A DNA stretch of 25,748 nt from JBAWYM01 sp037143575 (GTDB lineage Bacteria > Patescibacteriota > Gracilibacteria > Peribacterales > Peribacteraceae), in assembly GCA_037143575.1 (NCBI GenBank), contig JBAWYM010000023.1, positions 1 to 25,748 on the forward strand. The letters are read 5' to 3'. Made by a program: the position numbers and the translations under genes. Under the pieces are notes generated by a model that made no database searches, had not been told where the DNA came from, and saw only the letters and a program-made list of their open reading frames with translations. The stretch's first letter is position 1. Every line of letters begins with the position of its first letter. This document shows, one piece after another, positions 24,161-25,748 of this stretch.

Positions 24161-24261
24161 TATAATATACCTGTCCTGAGCTGGTCGAATGGCGGGTAGC
24201 ACCAAGGGCATTGATGGCTAGAGAGGGCTCAATGTGCTGAACCGCAGGGAGGTATCCCTGC
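24161..24261 (+). ncRNA. Candidate structured RNA (repeat copy 2)
   Basis: A perfect TATAAT (24161-24166) lies just before a block shared with 23637-23660. Predicted helices follow in order: TGTCC (24172-24176)/GGGCA (24206-24210), TGGT (24182-24185)/ACCA (24201-24204), CATTGA (24209-24214)/TCAATG (24229-24234; shares two bases with the first helix), and GCAGGGA (24244-24250)/TCCCTGC (24255-24261) around GGTA. It occupies the 287-base gap between convergent genes (24037-24323), where no ORF of note exists. It does not match SRP, RNase P or tmRNA signatures that I know. No good -35 is seen, so transcription is unproven. Confidence 0.35.
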
Positions 24262-24323
24262 TCTGCATAGGGTGAATCGTTCCATAGGTTTTCCAGATGA
24301 TGTATTGCCGAGGTCTGTAGCCT

Positions 24324-25022
24324 CTATTCCTCTTGTTCTCTTCCTTCCAATCCTCGTTCCAGCAGGAGCTTGCGTACGCTCGGGATGAACGGCTCTAGGA
24401 CAGTCTGGAGGATACTCGCGGTGAGAGGCTGGAGCTTTTCAAACGGGATTTCCTTCTTCTGAGCTTCGAAAAATTCCTGGAGGACGAAGGTGGTGAGCTG
24501 GAGGACCGTGCCGTCGACGTGTTTTTCGTTGAGCATCAGTTTCATCAGGATTCCCTGGGGATCGAGCGATAAGACGACTTGCATGCGGGTGATCCAGAGG
24601 ATGAGATCGTGGCTCTCCGCTGCTGAGATTGCCCCTCCTTTCACAAGGGCTCCTGCTGTAGCCAGATCGGGTTCCGGTGTTACTGCCTGCGCTTCTTTCA
24701 GATAATCCTCCACGGTTGTGCGGCAACTTTCTGCGATGAGGGAGAGGATGGCGAGGATGAAGATACTGGGACAGTCGCGCGCGACGAGACGGGAGATCAG
24801 GACAAAGAGATGAGAGTGATCTTCGTCTGCGAGGAACTGGATGATGGCCTTGGCGACCTGATCATCGCGCTTTTTGGAACGCTTCTCCTCCTTCTTGATC
24901 TGCTGCATTCCCGCAGCTGCTGCGGCGAAACGCGCTTTGGCCTCTTCGCTGAGCGCCTCAAAGCCACTCGCTCCACCTTCACCGGGGGCTCCAGATTCCG
25001 CTGATCCTGCTTCTTCTGACAT
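24324..25022 (-). CDS. Unknown helical protein
   Basis: A 232-residue protein without a family that I recognise. The first 22 residues are G/A/S/E-rich and probably disordered. Residues 25-60 are highly charged (EALSEEAKARF, KKEEKRSKKRDDQ), and the remainder is a predicted all-helical domain with moderately hydrophobic helices (HLFVLISRLVARDCPSIFILAILSL is the longest, shown here only as residues about 70-94). There is no signal peptide. I prefer ATG 25022; the longer reading frame upstream runs through the repeat at 25065-25145 and is implausible. TACCAT ends six bases before this ATG on the minus strand. Downstream it converges with the candidate RNA region. Confidence 0.72.
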   Translation of the reverse strand: MSEEAGSAESGAPGEGGASGFEALSEEAKARFAAAAAGMQQIKKEEKRSKKRDDQVAKAIIQFLADEDHSHLFVLISRLVARDCPSIFILAILSLIAESCRTTVEDYLKEAQAVTPEPDLATAGALVKGGAISAAESHDLILWITRMQVVLSLDPQGILMKLMLNEKHVDGTVLQLTTFVLQEFFEAQKKEIPFEKLQPLTASILQTVLEPFIPSVRKLLLERGLEGREQEE

Positions 25023-25064
25023 GGGGGCATGGTAGCGGGTAAATGGAAAATGGAAAATGAAATA

Positions 25065-25145
25065 ATTTGCGATTGAATGATTAGGCGATTTGCGATTCGA
25101 GTTGCTCCATGCAATATAAATCGCCAATCGACTATTCGCCAATCG
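25065..25145. repeat. ATTTGCGATT repeat cluster, second site
   Basis: ATTTGCGATT occurs at 25065-25074 and 25088-25097, and TCGCCAATCG at 25121-25130 and 25136-25145. GGCGATTT (25084-25091) pairs with AAATCGCC (25118-25125), making a hairpin. It fills the gap between rpmA (minus) and the 232-residue gene and is the same family as 14141-14208. Confidence 0.65.
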
Positions 25146-25225
25146 TCAATGTTCTTCGTACCTACTTCGCTCAGTTCAGCATGATAAAAACAGCTTGGTC
25201 CCTCGATTACTCTGAGGATGAATCT

Positions 25226-25510
25226 TCAGGCTTTCACCGGATCCACATGGATGAACGTGCAGGCTTCACTCTTTCCGCTGAACTTCACTACACGCTTCTC
25301 GGAGAAACGCACGTTACCTTCCACGCTTGAGTGGATCGTCCAGTCCTTCCCCACATGCGTGTTGAGACCGGGTCTGAACGTGAACCCTTTCTGGCGAATG
25401 AGCACTTCACCAGCATTGACAGATTCACCGCCGAATCGCTTTACGCCGCGGCGCTTCGCGTTTGAATCTCTGCCGTTGGAGGTAGAACCTCCTGCCTTTT
25501 TGTGAGCCAT
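25226..25510 (-). CDS. rpmA: 50S ribosomal protein L27
   Basis: L27 reaches the peptidyl-transferase centre, where its N-terminus contacts tRNA ends. The 94 residues begin directly with the mature-type MAHKKAGGSTSNGRDS, followed by KRRGVKRFGGESVNAGEVLIRQ (quoted in part as GVKRFGGE), FRPGLNTHVGKDWT and VRFSEKRVVKF. There is no Firmicutes-type N-terminal extension that needs protease removal. The last 15 residues differ from the usual end. L21, the usual operon partner, is not adjacent. The start lies nine bases after a -10 (TAAAAT). Confidence 0.96.
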   Translation of the reverse strand: MAHKKAGGSTSNGRDSNAKRRGVKRFGGESVNAGEVLIRQKGFTFRPGLNTHVGKDWTIHSSVEGNVRFSEKRVVKFSGKSEACTFIHVDPVKA

Positions 25511-25519
25511 AGCGGGGGG

Positions 25520-25547
25520 ATTTTACGGATTTTCCCCTTCCATGCAA
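25520..25547 (-). promoter_or_regulatory. rpmA promoter
   Basis: Minus strand: TTGCAT (25547-25542), 16-base spacer, TAAAAT (25525-25520), then nine bases to ATG 25510. Predicts a very short leader and no Shine-Dalgarno sequence. Confidence 0.6.
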
Positions 25548-25580
25548 GCAAAAGATCGTGCAGAATGCAGACCTACACAA

Positions 25581-25657
<77 letters not shown>

Positions 25658-25748
25658 TTCGACTCGCTTTGCTCGCTCATGGTCTACGCGCTTGGTGCCG
25701 TTCGATTTCGGGTGCCTGCATTTAAAAGAGTTTAGGGAGTTTGAATTT

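Noticed and set aside
24161..24323. SRP RNA, RNase P RNA, tmRNA or a known riboswitch
   Set aside because: None of the conserved cores that I know for these RNAs is present; kept only as an unassigned structured candidate.

Overview
The window looks like a chromosomal segment of a Patescibacteria (Candidate Phyla Radiation) bacterium, most plausibly from the Peregrinibacteria/Peribacteria side. The lineage is inferred from compact single-copy translation genes (infB, lepA, rplS, rpmA, tRNA-Pro, initiator tRNA) set among large lineage-type hypothetical proteins, a VirB6-like membrane protein, a DHH phosphoesterase and a winged-helix/nucleotidyltransferase regulator. TGA ends several genes (for example 4392-4394, 14128-14130, 21616-21618), so this is not the UGA=Gly code of Gracilibacteria/Absconditabacteria. 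GC is roughly 55-62% in housekeeping genes. It falls to about 35-42% in single 60-base rows that I counted in the 678-2251 and 8126-9900 regions.

Layout. 1-90: a short tandem repeat at the edge. 91-594: a ProX/YbaK-type aminoacyl-tRNA deacylase. 678-2251 (minus): two AT-rich overlapping unknown genes. 2359-2610 (minus): a small two-helix membrane protein. 2777-2852: tRNA-Pro(GGG). 3087-4394: a DHH/DHHA1 phosphoesterase. 4599-6839: IF-2. 7000-7368: a GIY-YIG protein flanked by a 61-bp inverted repeat. 7369-7782: a non-coding cluster of palindromes. 7783-8100: a small nucleotidyltransferase. 8126-13260 (minus): a VirB6/TrbL-like polytopic protein followed by a 1122-residue two-helix protein with a repeat-rich C-terminal half. 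13537-14130: wHTH/NTase regulator. 14276-14722: L19. 14820-15764: pyruvyl-transferase family. 15824-21618: a three-gene operon of unknown function (135, 313 and 1472 residues). 21732-23567: LepA/EF-4. 23731-24036: a three-helix membrane protein between two copies of a structured repeat. 24324-25022 (minus): unknown. 25226-25510 (minus): L27. 25581-25657: initiator tRNA.

The strongest cross-cutting signal is at gene starts. Many genes have a sigma70-like -35/-10 pair whose -10 ends only 6-11 bases before the start codon, and no Shine-Dalgarno sequence. This predicts leaderless or nearly leaderless mRNAs, and several upstream in-frame TTG 'starts' are really the -35 box. A second signal is a dispersed palindrome family with a loop of the form GAGC...TCGA and arms that differ in sequence but still pair.

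The most promising candidates for undescribed biology are the 15824-21618 operon and the VirB6-like/giant-protein pair. Both look like envelope-associated assemblies, but I cannot assign either a function from sequence alone. Overall, translation-related genes are interleaved with lineage-specific envelope genes in short transcription units, each with its own promoter.
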